DNA of 40,997 nucleotides from Thermoplasmata archaeon (GCA_021819225.1 JAKARU010000001.1:1-40997); one strand, 5' to 3'. Shown: positions 8,053 through 18,080, counted from the stretch's first letter. Numbers and translations: made by a program. Notes: generated from the letters alone by a model not told the origin.

Positions 8053-9245
8053 TGGCTTTAGACACAGTATCTGGTTATTTCACCAGGGATGGCCGCTCAT
8101 ACTGCATAATTGATTCGGACAGGGAGTTCAAGGAGTGTACTGATGATATCATCGGTACTCTTGATTATTCTGAATCCTTCAGGAGGATTTACAGTCATCC
8201 GGTCAGTGGTGAAAATGTGTTCAAATTCAATTATGGGCCAAGTACTGGCGGGATGATAGAGACTCTGGATCTTAAGATTTATACTTACGGGGAGAGAATT
8301 CTCTCACTCGATGTCCTGCCCGGATATAAGCAGAGACAAATCAGAATCACGGGGGAAAGCAAGGATTTGGCACTTTTGCGGATTGAACGCTTAAATGGTT
8401 TTCACAGTTTTTCATACAGCACCCTCTTTTCATCTGCAGTTGAAAGAATGCTGGAAATACCTGTCAGCCAGGAAGTAAGGTACGCAAGGATAATCCTGCT
8501 TGAAATTGAAAGGATAACATCACATATATTCAAGACTGCAAGACTCTGTGAATCTGCTTCCCAGAACATTGCCTCGTATGCCCTCATGGGACTGAGAGAA
8601 AGGCTTATGAGGGCAATTGCGGAAGGCACAGGCCATCGCTATTTATTTGGTGTTAATAAAATTGGAGGTATAAGGAGGAAGATCGATCTGGATAGGATTG
8701 TAAAAGTGGCAAGGGGAGTGGTAAATGAGTATGTAAATATCAGGAATGGCCTCTTTGTATCCAGAATATTCATAGACAGGATAGAGAATACATGCAGGGC
8801 TGAATATTCATTTGCCCGTGGACCGGTTCTTAGGGCTGCAGGCATAAGGTATGATTTCCGCATGCATGATCCATATTATTCTGGAATCGACTTCATTCCT
8901 GTTACGCAAAATGGCGGTGATTCACTTTCGCGTTTTCTTGTCTTTTCTGAAGAGGTTGAAAGATCAATGGAAATTATAGAAAAATGCATGACTCCAGGTG
9001 AACGGGGCGATTTCTTAATTCCATCTCACGAGAATGAGGCCTACGGAATAGAGACACCCTCAGGTGACGCAAGAATGGTTTTCAGTATAAATAATGACCA
9101 TATAGGACATATTTATCTGCGAACGCCATCTATACTTAATCTTGAAGCCTTTGCAAGGGGTATACGTGGCAATGTGAAAACCGACATTCCATTTGCCCTT
9201 GAGAGTTTCGGGATATGGGTTAGTGAGCTGGGTGATGTGGCATGA
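8049..9245 (+). CDS. HyfG/NuoD-like large subunit lacking nickel-site cysteines
   Basis: This 398-residue protein aligns with the large subunit of group 4 hydrogenases and NuoD: GPSTGGMIETLDLKIYTYGERI (63-84), the AVERMLEIPVSQEVRYARI stretch and ERITSHIF (about 130-161), and RNGLFVSR further on. Its first 60 residues look like a shortened NuoC-like domain. In hydrogenases the nickel is held by CxxC near the N-terminus and CxxC near the C-terminus. Here the first site reads ERLNGFHSF (113-121), with Asn116 and His119 in place of cysteine. The C-terminal site reads ESFGIWVSE (about 385-393), with no cysteine at all. It therefore cannot bind a NiFe centre in the known way. It fits the Ehr (hydrogenase-related) class, whose electron partner is unknown. 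Confidence 0.85.
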   Translation: MMALDTVSGYFTRDGRSYCIIDSDREFKECTDDIIGTLDYSESFRRIYSHPVSGENVFKFNYGPSTGGMIETLDLKIYTYGERILSLDVLPGYKQRQIRITGESKDLALLRIERLNGFHSFSYSTLFSSAVERMLEIPVSQEVRYARIILLEIERITSHIFKTARLCESASQNIASYALMGLRERLMRAIAEGTGHRYLFGVNKIGGIRRKIDLDRIVKVARGVVNEYVNIRNGLFVSRIFIDRIENTCRAEYSFARGPVLRAAGIRYDFRMHDPYYSGIDFIPVTQNGGDSLSRFLVFSEEVERSMEIIEKCMTPGERGDFLIPSHENEAYGIETPSGDARMVFSINNDHIGHIYLRTPSILNLEAFARGIRGNVKTDIPFALESFGIWVSELGDVA

Positions 9246-9868
9246 AATTATGGCCGCTAGAATCCGCGAAGAAAGGCATTCTGACAACAGGATTCCCAAA
9301 GAAGAAAAATGAAACGATCTCGCCATGGAGCACTCTTCCGGTACGAGTGAATGACGAGGAGGCATACTGTCCGGTTGATGCGATCAGTGATGCAGGGGTT
9401 GACATTAACAGGTGCATTTCCTGCGGGCTATGCGACAATGCAATGAAGCCATCTCTGGAGACTGGCAATTATGGTGTGTTGAGGAAGGAGCCTGCCCTGA
9501 AGAAGTCATTCAAGATATTCCTTATTGACTCTGGAACATGTGGAGCATGTAATACAGAGATGATGTCCATTGCCAATCCATACTATGATGTTTCGAGGCT
9601 CGGAATATTCTTCACAAACACGCCAAAGCAGGCGGATGCAGTCGCAATCATGGGCGTATACACGGAGAAGATGGAACCTGTGATCCGAAGGGCAATCGAA
9701 GCCATGTCAAAGCCGTCAGTAGTGATCCTCTTTGGAGCCTGTGCTCTTTCTGGAGGAATTATTGGCGCTGGATTGAAAGGAAAATTCAATCCTGACCTTA
9801 TCATAGGTGGATGCCCCCCTGATCCGTTCATAATAATAGAGGCTCTTGAGAAGGTGAGGGGAAGATGA
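9242..9868 (+). CDS. NuoB/HyfI-like small subunit with fused N-terminal ferredoxin segment
   Basis: The 208-residue protein joins two modules. Residues 41-67 hold C43-P plus CISCGLC (C58, C61, C64), a single-cluster ferredoxin segment with the Cys-Pro before, not after, the CxxCxxC. Residues 95-205 are NuoB/HyfI-like: GTCGACNTEM (C100, C103), FFTNTPKQADAVAIMGVY, FGACALSGG (C167) and GGCPPDPF (C191). These four cysteines fit the N2-type [4Fe-4S] cluster. In most relatives the ferredoxin (HyfH/NuoI) is a separate gene with two clusters, and none is present here. The protein is thus the whole electron wire of this complex, handing electrons to or from the large subunit upstream. Confidence 0.85.
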   Translation: MKLWPLESAKKGILTTGFPKKKNETISPWSTLPVRVNDEEAYCPVDAISDAGVDINRCISCGLCDNAMKPSLETGNYGVLRKEPALKKSFKIFLIDSGTCGACNTEMMSIANPYYDVSRLGIFFTNTPKQADAVAIMGVYTEKMEPVIRRAIEAMSKPSVVILFGACALSGGIIGAGLKGKFNPDLIIGGCPPDPFIIIEALEKVRGR

Positions 9869-11736
9869 ATTCGATCATTTTATTATTTGTTCTACCCTTA
9901 ATTCCTCTTGCCATATCATTCACCTTCCCTAAATTATCCTATTACCTTGGTGTGATTTCCGCTGCAACTCTTGCAGCGATCAGCCTGGTTGACCTTTCCG
10001 GTTATTTAAGTTTCAGTACATTAACATTTCACTATTTTTCTATAGGTTTTCAGGGCCTCAGCGTTATCTTTGAATTTATTGTCGCTGTTACGGAGATTGT
10101 TGTTTATGTATTCTCAATCTATTATATGCCGGAGGACAGGAGGCTGGCCTTTTTCATAAGCATTGCAGTTTTTACAGTAAATTCGGTAATCATTTCAAGA
10201 AATGTGATCCTGTTCCTGATGTTCTGGGAATCTATGTCAATCAGCGGCTATCTTCTCATTGGATACAAGAACAGGATTAAATCATATCCACCATTCGTAT
10301 TTTTCGCATTTGGAGAACTAAGTACAGTTTTCCTGACAGTAGGCTTTGCTGCGTATTTCTTTGCTACCGGTTCGCTTCAAATCGGCGCTTTTGTATCAAA
10401 CCCATACATCACGCTGATAATACTCCTTGGTTTTATTTTCAAGATGGGAATAGTCCCACTGCAGATGGTTGAATGGCTTCCAATCGCACATGGGAATGCT
10501 CCAACCTCCGGGTCAATACTTTTCAGTGCGTCAATGACTACTGTTGCCCTCTATGGAATGCTTGTTTTTGCCACTTCGTCAGCACCAGACATAATTTTAG
10601 GTGTGCTCCTCATAGTTTTTGGCTCGTTTTCACTCCTGTTCGGGTCTATTTTCGCAGTATCATCTGAGAACTCAAAAATGCTCCCAGCATACAGTACTGT
10701 TGAAAATTCCGGAGCCATGATAATGATGGTGGGACTGTTCATTTCCTGGCGTCTTTATGATAATTTGCCGCTCTATTCATTTATTCTCCTGGGCATCCTG
10801 ATCTATGCGACAGCCCACGCCTGGTCCAAATCCACCGCCTTCGTGATTTCTGGAATTTCATTGGATCCTGATATCAATTCAAGGAGGGGGGTAAGAATAG
10901 GGAAATTTTCCAAATTCTCTGCGGCAGTTGCAGCAATTTCACTCATGGGCCTCCTTCCACTCGGAGGTGGAATAGGTGAGTGGTTCCTCCTTGAATCTCT
11001 CTTCATTTCAGCAAGTTCTAACCAGCATGTGCTTCTTGCAGTTGTGGCGATCCTTTCAGGTAGCCTTGCATCGCTTGGCGCGGGCATTTCAATCCCTACA
11101 TTCACCAAGTATTTCAGTTTCATGACTGGAAAGAGTGTGGATGAAGGCGGAAAGAGGAGAATAGGCGTTCCACTCTCCATTGGGGGTACTATTGTTCTTG
11201 GCATATCTCTTTTCATACCGTTCCTGGTTTATGTTTATTCTGTTTCCGTTAGCCAGATAACTTTGAATAAACATTCATTGATATTTCTGTCATCATTGAA
11301 GGGCATTCCTTATCCATTCCTGATTTACTCAGTATCACAGACCACAGCAACTTTTGGGTTCATATCTCCACTATTCATCATGATGTTCATAGCCACCGCA
11401 GCCCTTGCCACCTTCTCTATTGGTGGAAGGCAGAGAAGATCAATTCCTGTGTGGAATGGCGGTATTGACCAGGAAGATGAAATGAGTTCTTTTGCATATG
11501 CAAATGTTCTCAGGATAATCCTCAGCAAGGTATACCTTTCAAGAGAGGAAAAAACGGGTGGTGAATATCATGAGAGGACATTTGACATATTCTGGATAAT
11601 GATAGTGGATTTTGCCCTTATAATCAGGAAGTTTTCCTCAAGATTCGGGAAGGTGGTCATGAACGGGAGCATAAACAGGTATATCGCCTACATAATAGTT
11701 GCATTCCTGTCCGTGCTGATAATTGTCTCCTTCTGA
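9865..11736 (+). CDS. Antiporter-like subunit HyfB (NuoL/MrpA-type)
   Basis: The 623-residue product has about 15 membrane segments and typical HyfB/NuoL features: the Glu in LFLMFWESMSISGYLL (TM5), VEWLPIAHGNAPTSGSILFS (TM7-8), and HAWSKSTAFVISG with a Lys in a broken helix. It is the last gene of the operon, with a 4-base overlap. A hydrophilic loop near residues 525-560 (GGRQRRSIPVWNGGIDQEDE) precedes a final C-terminal segment. With HyfF it gives the complex two antiporter-like modules. Its transcript converges on the UspA-family gene, whose stop is only about 20 bases away. Confidence 0.88.
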   Translation: MNSIILLFVLPLIPLAISFTFPKLSYYLGVISAATLAAISLVDLSGYLSFSTLTFHYFSIGFQGLSVIFEFIVAVTEIVVYVFSIYYMPEDRRLAFFISIAVFTVNSVIISRNVILFLMFWESMSISGYLLIGYKNRIKSYPPFVFFAFGELSTVFLTVGFAAYFFATGSLQIGAFVSNPYITLIILLGFIFKMGIVPLQMVEWLPIAHGNAPTSGSILFSASMTTVALYGMLVFATSSAPDIILGVLLIVFGSFSLLFGSIFAVSSENSKMLPAYSTVENSGAMIMMVGLFISWRLYDNLPLYSFILLGILIYATAHAWSKSTAFVISGISLDPDINSRRGVRIGKFSKFSAAVAAISLMGLLPLGGGIGEWFLLESLFISASSNQHVLLAVVAILSGSLASLGAGISIPTFTKYFSFMTGKSVDEGGKRRIGVPLSIGGTIVLGISLFIPFLVYVYSVSVSQITLNKHSLIFLSSLKGIPYPFLIYSVSQTTATFGFISPLFIMMFIATAALATFSIGGRQRRSIPVWNGGIDQEDEMSSFAYANVLRIILSKVYLSREEKTGGEYHERTFDIFWIMIVDFALIIRKFSSRFGKVVMNGSINRYIAYIIVAFLSVLIIVSF

Positions 11737-11758
11737 GAAACTTTATTGTTCCGGCGCG

Positions 11759-12202
11759 TTAGGTTGAATCATCGGGGGGAACAACCAGGACAGGAACATT
11801 TGATAGCTTGATGATCTCTGAGCTCACAGAGCCGAGTATGAACTTGCTCAATCCTGAAAGTTTCCTGGTTCCAGTAATGATAAGGTCAATCTTCTTTTCA
11901 CCTGCAATTCCAACAATCTTCCTAGCGACCTCGTCCCCCGTTGCATCTATCTTAAGGAACTCATAATTGATACCGGAATCCTGCATCATGGACTTTACCG
12001 ATTCTTCTACCTTTTCCGCAAATTTTTCCTGATCTGTAAATACTGCCTCTGGAACTATGGTATCCGCCCCGGTAGGTGTTCGAATGATTCCGGGATTCAC
12101 GTAAACTATGCTTAGAAGGTCACATACAGGACCCATCTTTCTTGCAAAATTTATCGCCTTGATTGCACTAGGTGAATTATCGAATGCCAATTCTATGTTC
12201 AT
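11759..12202 (-). CDS. Universal stress protein, UspA family
   Basis: The 147-residue single-domain protein starts MNIELAFDNSPSAIKAINFA and ends VSSEIIKLSNVPVLVV, the alpha/beta UspA fold. The ATP-binding signature GxxG-x9-G(S/T) is seen in modified form as TGTRKLSGLSKFILGSVS (about residues 110-127), so nucleotide binding is likely. The cellular role of such proteins is a response to starvation or stress and cannot be made more specific here. It is transcribed alone, convergent with the membrane-complex operon. Confidence 0.85.
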   Translation of the reverse strand: MNIELAFDNSPSAIKAINFARKMGPVCDLLSIVYVNPGIIRTPTGADTIVPEAVFTDQEKFAEKVEESVKSMMQDSGINYEFLKIDATGDEVARKIVGIAGEKKIDLIITGTRKLSGLSKFILGSVSSEIIKLSNVPVLVVPPDDST

Positions 12203-12275
12203 CGATTGATATAGAAGCTTTTAATATTTAAATTCTGCCACCATACAGCTATGGAAGATGTAATGGTGCCCATTG

Positions 12276-13370
12276 TTATTTACCGAACCAGCCCTTTTTC
12301 TGGATGGGGTTTTCCTTAAGTTTCTCTATAAGTTCCCTCTGTTCTGGCGTGAGTTTTTTGGGTATCTGGACATTTATCCTTACCTGGATGTCACCTCTGC
12401 CTGCTCCGTGAATCTTAGGAAACCCTTTCCCCCTGATCCTGATTACCTCATTTGGCTGTGTTCCTGCAGGAATTTTCAGATCAATTTTCTGGTTGAATAT
12501 TTCAATGCTTTCATCAGCCCCAAGGGCTGCTTCAGGGAAGGATATATCCTTAAGAACTACTATGTCGTTCTCCACCCTTCTTATTCCCCTTTCCGGTTTT
12601 ACCCTGATGAAAACATACAGGTCTCCGGTGTTTCCTTTCTCAGAATCTCCAACTCCCCTTAAAACGATTCTTGCCCCATCGTTAACGCCTGCGGGGATGT
12701 CCACAGATCTTGTCTCAACAACTGATTTCTTTCCTGAGCCGTGGCATTCATGGCATTTCCTGTCTCCTATGAAGCCTCTGCCGCCACATGTCCTGCATAC
12801 AATTGTATTCACAAATCTGATGGGACCCTGCATCTGGGCGATCCTTTCATAACCTGTTCCGTTGCAGGTAGGGCATTTCTTGACATTTCCTTCATACCCG
12901 GTACCGTTGCACACGTCACAGTCAACGGTTCTCCTGAATTTTATCTCCTTCTTGGTTCCATTATATGACTCAGCCATTGATATCGATATCTCAACTGAAA
13001 GATCAAGATTGGCTGTTCTTCGACCTCCAAAGATCGAATCCCCTCCGCCGAATCCACCCCCGAAGTTCCTGAAAATCTCGTCAAAAATATCCGAAAAATC
13101 TGAGTTCTGGGCGAAATCCTGCCAGTTGAATCCACCCTGGCCATTCCCAAAATCTGCCTTGCCCGTCTGATCGTATATTTTCCTCTTATTTACATCAGAG
13201 AGAATCTCGTATGCCTCCCCTATTTCCTTGAACTTCTCTTCAGCTTCCTTCTTATTGTCAGGGTTCACGTCGGGGTGCCATTTTTTTACAAGTGTCCTGA
13301 AGGCTTTCTTTATATCGTCCTGGGAAGCATCCCGGGGAACACCCAGGATCTCATAGTAGTCTTTGGCCAA
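12276..13370 (-). CDS. dnaJ: Chaperone DnaJ (Hsp40)
   Basis: The 364-residue protein is a complete type I DnaJ. It has a J domain (1-70) with the HPD motif in KKWHPDVNP, a Gly/Phe-rich linker ([13 protein letters not shown]), four zinc-binding repeats ([32 protein letters not shown]) and a C-terminal peptide-binding region. It stimulates DnaK ATPase and delivers unfolded proteins. It lies 14 bases after dnaK, last in the grpE-dnaK-dnaJ order. Many archaea lack this bacterial-type system; those that have it, including Thermoplasmatales, are thought to have gained it by transfer. Confidence 0.96.
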   Translation of the reverse strand: MAKDYYEILGVPRDASQDDIKKAFRTLVKKWHPDVNPDNKKEAEEKFKEIGEAYEILSDVNKRKIYDQTGKADFGNGQGGFNWQDFAQNSDFSDIFDEIFRNFGGGFGGGDSIFGGRRTANLDLSVEISISMAESYNGTKKEIKFRRTVDCDVCNGTGYEGNVKKCPTCNGTGYERIAQMQGPIRFVNTIVCRTCGGRGFIGDRKCHECHGSGKKSVVETRSVDIPAGVNDGARIVLRGVGDSEKGNTGDLYVFIRVKPERGIRRVENDIVVLKDISFPEAALGADESIEIFNQKIDLKIPAGTQPNEVIRIRGKGFPKIHGAGRGDIQVRINVQIPKKLTPEQRELIEKLKENPIQKKGWFGK

Positions 13371-13384
13371 GTCCTATCATTCTC

Positions 13385-15220
13385 CTACTGGGCCGTCTGT
13401 TCTCCGTCGTCCTCTTCTTCGCTGGTCTCCTGAGAAGCTCCCTCCTGCTGTGCAGTGTTCTGGGCTGTGTCTTCCTGGGCTTTGTAAAGTTGTTCACCTA
13501 TCTTCTGTATCTTCTCTCCAAGGTCTTTCGAGAGGGTATCAACCTCATCAGGTTTCTCGTTTTTTATTGCCTCCCGTAGCTTTGCAATTGTTTCCCTGGT
13601 GGATTCTTCATCCTCTTTCTTGATTTTGTCCTTATTCTCGTTGAGAGTCTTTTCAGCGGTATACGCGATATTTTCAGCAAGGTTCATCTTCTCTATATCT
13701 TCTCTCCTCTTCTTGTCTGTTTCGGCAAACTCCTCAGCCTGTTTCTTCATCCGCTCAATCTCTTCCTTGCTGAGTTTATTCTTAGCTTCTATGGATATTG
13801 ACTGTTGCTTGTTGGTTGCCTTATCCTTTGCAGTAACGTGGAGGATACCATTTGCATCTATGTCAAAGGACACCTCAATCTGGGGAACTCCTCTTGGTGC
13901 TGGAGGAATTCCTTCAAGGTTGAACTGTCCAAGTGATACATTGTCGTTTGCCATTGTCCTTTCTCCCTGAACAACGTGAATTGTAACAACTGTCTGCATA
14001 TCTGCAGCCGTGGAGAATATTTGGGATTTTTTCACAGGTATTGCAGTGTTTGCGGGTATAATTGGAGTTGATACCCCGCCCAGAGTCTCAATACCAAGTG
14101 TAAGTGGTGTAACATCCAGAAGTACTATATCCTTGATGTCTCCAGCAAGAACAGCACCCTGAAGCGATGCTCCGATTGCGACGCACTCCATGGGATCGAC
14201 GCCTCCCTCAACTTTCTTCCCGAAGAAATCTTCAACATACTTCCTGACATATGGCATTCTTGTGGGGCCACCAACAAGGATAATCTTGTCAACTCCATTC
14301 TTGTCAATTCCTGCCTCTTTTATTGCAGTTTCAAGTGGTATTCTTGAGCGGGCAACTATAGGCGCTATAAGTTCTTCCAGTTTTGATCTTGTCAGCTTGA
14401 CAAGAACGTGTTTTGGATCACCGTCTACAACAGTTATGTAGGGTATATTCACTTCAGTTTCAAGGGTGGAAGAAAGTTCTATCTTTGCCTTCTCAGCCGC
14501 ATCTTTCAACCTTATATACGCCTTCTGATCCTTCGTGAGATCATAATTTTCCTTCTTCTTGAATTCATCAGCAATGTATTTGATTATGGTTTCGTCCATG
14601 TCAGTACCGCCAAGCTTGGTATCTCCTGATGTTGATTTAACCTCGAATACCCCATCACCAAAATCCATGATTGTCACATCCAGAGTACCTCCTCCAAGAT
14701 CATAAACAAGTATCTTCATTGACTGATTCTGCTTGTCTATGCCATAAGCCAGAGATGCGGCAGTCGGCTCGTTGATTATTCTCTGGACGTTAAGCCCTGC
14801 GATCGTTCCTGCGTCCTTTGTAGCCTGCCTCTGATTATCATCAAAGTAAGCTGGAACCGTTATCACAGCATCTGTAACTGGCTCTCCCAGGAAGGTTTCG
14901 GCATCCCTCTTAATCTTCTGCAGAATGAATGCTGAAATCTGCTGTGGAGTGTACTCTTTCCCGTATATCTTGAACTTGTAGTCAGTTCCCATCTTCCTCT
15001 TTGCAGCATAAACGGTTCCCTCTGGATTAAGAAGTGCCTGTCTTATTGCAGGTTGTCCCCGCAGAAGCTGGCCATCCTTCGTAAATGCAACGTAACTGGG
15101 GAAAGATTTCCCCCCAACTGAAACACCTTCTGCGCTGGGTATTATTGTGGGTTTTCCTGATAATACAACAGCTGCAGCTGAATTGCTCGTTCCCAAATCT
15201 ATTCCTATTATTTTTCCCAT
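13385..15220 (-). CDS. dnaK: Chaperone DnaK (Hsp70)
   Basis: The 611-residue protein is a full-length Hsp70. The N-terminal ATPase domain shows [14 protein letters not shown] (phosphate 1), [13 protein letters not shown] (phosphate 2) and [12 protein letters not shown] (adenosine). The substrate-binding domain includes [20 protein letters not shown], and a helical lid and acidic tail (EEEDDGEQ) follow. It lacks the roughly 25-residue insert found in Gram-negative DnaK, as usual for archaeal and Gram-positive-type proteins. It begins 2 bases after the grpE stop. It cycles on unfolded clients with DnaJ and GrpE. Confidence 0.97.
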   Translation of the reverse strand: MGKIIGIDLGTSNSAAAVVLSGKPTIIPSAEGVSVGGKSFPSYVAFTKDGQLLRGQPAIRQALLNPEGTVYAAKRKMGTDYKFKIYGKEYTPQQISAFILQKIKRDAETFLGEPVTDAVITVPAYFDDNQRQATKDAGTIAGLNVQRIINEPTAASLAYGIDKQNQSMKILVYDLGGGTLDVTIMDFGDGVFEVKSTSGDTKLGGTDMDETIIKYIADEFKKKENYDLTKDQKAYIRLKDAAEKAKIELSSTLETEVNIPYITVVDGDPKHVLVKLTRSKLEELIAPIVARSRIPLETAIKEAGIDKNGVDKIILVGGPTRMPYVRKYVEDFFGKKVEGGVDPMECVAIGASLQGAVLAGDIKDIVLLDVTPLTLGIETLGGVSTPIIPANTAIPVKKSQIFSTAADMQTVVTIHVVQGERTMANDNVSLGQFNLEGIPPAPRGVPQIEVSFDIDANGILHVTAKDKATNKQQSISIEAKNKLSKEEIERMKKQAEEFAETDKKRREDIEKMNLAENIAYTAEKTLNENKDKIKKEDEESTRETIAKLREAIKNEKPDEVDTLSKDLGEKIQKIGEQLYKAQEDTAQNTAQQEGASQETSEEEDDGEQTAQ

Positions 15221-15222
15221 GT

Positions 15223-15744
15223 TTATTCACCTTTCTGAACTATGACCTTCGATGTCCTGATTACTTCATTATTCAAAAGATATCCTTTTTGAATTTCCTT
15301 TGCGATAATATTGTCCTCTCCATCAACAACACCAACCACCTCATGAAGTCTCAGATCTACCTTCTTCCCCTCAGATTCTATTTCCTGCAACCCGTATTTT
15401 GAGAGAACAGACATTATATTTTTCCTGATGCTTTCAAGAGTGGACACATCCTTGCCGGAAACAATCCCGGCGTCAAGACTGTCAAGAACAGGAAGCATAT
15501 CCCTAACAATGTCCATTCCCAGAGCTTTTTTCTGGTTCTCGAAGTTTCTCTCCATGACCCTGCTGTAATTCTGGAGTTCGGCCAAGGTTCTCAGGAGTTT
15601 CTCATTGTTATTGCGTAGTTCCTCAACACTTTCGCCTTCAATATCTACTTTAACCTGTCTCATCAAATTCCTTCTCCTTGACCTTTCAATGGAATATCCA
15701 AGGGGATCGACCAGGATCTGTGCTTCATCCGGTATATAGGTCAT
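15223..15744 (-). CDS. grpE: Nucleotide exchange factor GrpE
   Basis: The 173-residue protein has a long N-terminal coiled coil (about 40-85, [23 protein letters not shown]) and a C-terminal beta domain with the family pattern [10 protein letters not shown]...[20 protein letters not shown]. It releases ADP from DnaK. The ATG at 15744 is preferred because GGTTTATAATG (minus strand, 15764-15774) lies 20-30 bases upstream, as expected for a leaderless promoter; Met28 would be a weaker choice. It heads the grpE-dnaK-dnaJ operon. No CIRCE-type operator is visible, so heat regulation must be archaeal in style. Confidence 0.93.
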   Translation of the reverse strand: MTYIPDEAQILVDPLGYSIERSRRRNLMRQVKVDIEGESVEELRNNNEKLLRTLAELQNYSRVMERNFENQKKALGMDIVRDMLPVLDSLDAGIVSGKDVSTLESIRKNIMSVLSKYGLQEIESEGKKVDLRLHEVVGVVDGEDNIIAKEIQKGYLLNNEVIRTSKVIVQKGE

Positions 15745-15763
15745 TGCAAGTAAATTTGTTCTT

Positions 15764-15774
15764 CATTATAAACC
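15764..15774 (-). promoter_or_regulatory. TATA-like element of the grpE-dnaK-dnaJ operon
   Basis: GGTTTATAATG on the minus strand, with its centre about 25 bases before the grpE ATG. This fits a leaderless archaeal promoter. Confidence 0.5.
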
Positions 15775-15803
15775 TTTCGTTCAACCAACCGTGAATCATC
15801 ACT

Positions 15804-17525
15804 CTATAATTTTTCAAATTCTTTCTCAATCCTGTTCAGTTTTGAATACCAGTAAACCAGGATAGAGGTTTTTGTGATCTTGTGCTTGTTTGACCATTCA
15901 AGATCCTTGTTTATGTATGATAGGTGGGAGTTCAGATTTGAGTTTGGAACATACTCTTCTCCATTTGCGTAATTGGTCACATTTGCTATTATCCTGTTTC
16001 CCTCCTCCCTGCTTATCAATCCTGCCTCAATTCTGGCCTTCATCATCTCAATTTCAGCCTGATAGGTATTCCTTTCAATATCCTGCTTACTCATCCATGC
16101 GGTTTCATAATTAAGAAAGTCAACCCAGCTCTTCCCCTTATCAAGGAGATCAAAATAACCATCGATAGTTCTGGTTGTGATCTTGAAGCCGTATTTTTCC
16201 GGCATCTCATATATGAGAGATCCAGGATCTATAAATGGTGTGAGGGGAGAAATGAAGGCATATACCTTCATTCTCCGTTCTTTCTGCTTCAGCATGAGGT
16301 TTCTTGCATAGTTTATATCATCGTTAAGTTCCTTTAGCCCCTGCCCGCTTATTCCCAGGGTGAAATAAACATCAAACTTCTTGCATCCCATGCTTTCTGC
16401 ATCCTGAATGCTCTTTTCGAGTTCACTGTTGGTGTATGATCTGCCATTCTTTTCCCTCAGTGCCTGATTTGAGGATTCGGGTGAAATTTCAGCCGTAAAA
16501 TCAGGGAAGGTCCTTGAGAGATCAGTGAGATAATCATGTGATGGGGGCTTAAAATATTCCGTCAGGAGTGGGACGTCTATTCCCATGTCCCGGATCTCCT
16601 TGAAGAGTGAATTATAAAATTTCTCTCCGCCCTGATTTATGTCCCCTACAACAAATACTGGAGCCCCAAGTACCTCGTAAGCGGACTGTATCTCCCGTGC
16701 TATCTGTTTCGGATCCCTGAAGAGTGGACTCGTGTTGAAAAAGTTGTTCTTGAAGGCAAAATTAGACCCGCCACAGAATACACAGTTGAACTCACATCCG
16801 TGCTCGATCAGGGTTACAGCTTCCGGGTTGTTAATCCAGTCGTTGTAGGGCATATGTCCTTTTACATCTGCATATTTTATGGCATTTTTCATTAGAAATG
16901 AATAGTCAAGTTTTTCATTATCTAGCAGTTCTCTTTTAAATAGCTGCGGATTTTTCTTGATCATCCCGTTCTCCCTGTATGCGATGCTTGGAATCGAGGA
17001 GAGGTCATTTGAGCCATTAAATGCATCCAGTAATTTCTTCAGGTTCTCTTCCTGAAAGTCCCCGACAAGGATATTGTCCACCTCAGGATGATTCTGCATT
17101 ATATCCTTCCAGAAATAGGAAGCGGAAAAGCCACCCATTATTATTTTTGCATCCGGTCTCAACCTCCTTATGACCCTTGCCAGGCTTATTGCTCCCTGTG
17201 TATGTGGAAGCCAGTGCAGGTCAATTCCAAAAACATCAGTATCGATTGACTTCAGATACTTTTCCGCATCAAATCTTTTAGAATCTACCATCCTTGCTGC
17301 AATATTGCATATCCTTCCGCTGTACCCCTCACTGTGAAGGAAATTGAGCATGCTTATGAAACCAACAGGATACATCTCAAAAACTGGCGTGGAAGGGATA
17401 ACATCACTTATGGGTCCGGATTTTATGTTACGCTCCCTGAAATCATAAATACTCGGAGCGTGTATCAATGCGATATCTGCATGCATATCCAATGTATGCG
17501 AGGGGCAATTATTATTCTTTCGCAT
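15804..17525 (-). CDS. B12-binding domain / radical SAM protein (Ta0216-like)
   Basis: The 573-residue protein has an N-terminal cobalamin-binding-like Rossmann domain (about 15-180: IDLHWLPHTQGAIS, KIIMGGFSASYFW) followed by a radical SAM domain whose cluster motif is CEFNCVFC (near residue 240). It resembles the Ta0216 family known from Thermoplasma, for which no reaction is established. Relatives are methyltransferases or ring-forming enzymes that use both methylcobalamin and S-adenosylmethionine. The true start may be Met14 (17486), since residues before MHADIALIHAPS look unlike the family. It is monocistronic, downstream in orientation from nothing obvious, and its substrate is unknown. 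Confidence 0.85.
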   Translation of the reverse strand: MRKNNNCPSHTLDMHADIALIHAPSIYDFRERNIKSGPISDVIPSTPVFEMYPVGFISMLNFLHSEGYSGRICNIAARMVDSKRFDAEKYLKSIDTDVFGIDLHWLPHTQGAISLARVIRRLRPDAKIIMGGFSASYFWKDIMQNHPEVDNILVGDFQEENLKKLLDAFNGSNDLSSIPSIAYRENGMIKKNPQLFKRELLDNEKLDYSFLMKNAIKYADVKGHMPYNDWINNPEAVTLIEHGCEFNCVFCGGSNFAFKNNFFNTSPLFRDPKQIAREIQSAYEVLGAPVFVVGDINQGGEKFYNSLFKEIRDMGIDVPLLTEYFKPPSHDYLTDLSRTFPDFTAEISPESSNQALREKNGRSYTNSELEKSIQDAESMGCKKFDVYFTLGISGQGLKELNDDINYARNLMLKQKERRMKVYAFISPLTPFIDPGSLIYEMPEKYGFKITTRTIDGYFDLLDKGKSWVDFLNYETAWMSKQDIERNTYQAEIEMMKARIEAGLISREEGNRIIANVTNYANGEEYVPNSNLNSHLSYINKDLEWSNKHKITKTSILVYWYSKLNRIEKEFEKL

Positions 17526-18080
17526 CTGTCGGGCTCACTGTTGATAGCGAGAAACTCAATGTCTTTGGATATATGGCCAATTTCCTTCATCTATTTTCCC
17601 ACAACCCAATGTAAATTTCATGACGGAAAGTATATAATTCCTGGTGATTAATCTGGCAAAACACTTGACTGGCATCATACATGTTTCCTTCTGTTTCTCC
17701 GATTTAATCAGAAAGTTGCCATAATGGCGCCTGCAGATTTCATTTTACCGAACTGCATTTCAGATTGTCTATGCATGAAGGAACACATTATCTTCCTTAT
17801 GGGGATGAACAATAACCATGAGGCACCAGGCGACGTCTTCCCTAAGAATGATATGGGAAAAAATACGCTCGTTATGGCAGTACAATAAATGCATTTCATT
17901 AAGAGACACGCTGATTATAACTGAATCCCGGGTTCGGATGAGAATTTGAATTAACCAGTAAGACAGGGCAGGAATAAGTTTTATTTTCCCCTAACCTTCC
18001 ATTCACTTGCAGGTATTACTGGGTGCAACCTCAAGGGAATTCCCCAAAGGATTTATCTAAATTGTCATAATCTAAGATGA
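17526..18080. other. Intergenic stretch between divergent genes
   Basis: The left part holds the promoter of the radical SAM gene (minus-strand TATA-like CATATATCC near 17570). The right part holds that of the J-domain gene (GGATTTATCTAA near 18049-18060). Between them only one small frame, 17724-17888, looks worth listing. A 10-base palindrome GGGAATTCCC lies at about 18035. Other frames here look spurious. Confidence 0.4.
17724..17888 (+). CDS. Possible small protein (54 residues), unrecognised
   Basis: An ATG frame of 54 codons, beginning MAPADFILPNCISDCLCMKE and ending DMGKNTLVMAVQ. It has three cysteines in the first 17 residues and no similarity I recognise. In favour: a TATA-like CGATTTAATCAG lies about 20-25 bases before the ATG. 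Against: it is short, has no Shine-Dalgarno, and has no known relative. It may be chance. Confidence 0.22.
   Translation: MAPADFILPNCISDCLCMKEHIIFLMGMNNNHEAPGDVFPKNDMGKNTLVMAVQ

Noticed and set aside
5097..11736. Calling the operon an energy-converting [NiFe] hydrogenase
   Set aside because: The large subunit lacks every nickel-binding cysteine, and no hydrogenase maturation genes are seen in the window.
17708..17899. 63-residue minus-strand frame
   Set aside because: It overlaps the better plus-strand frame, has low-complexity hydrophobic sequence and no promoter.
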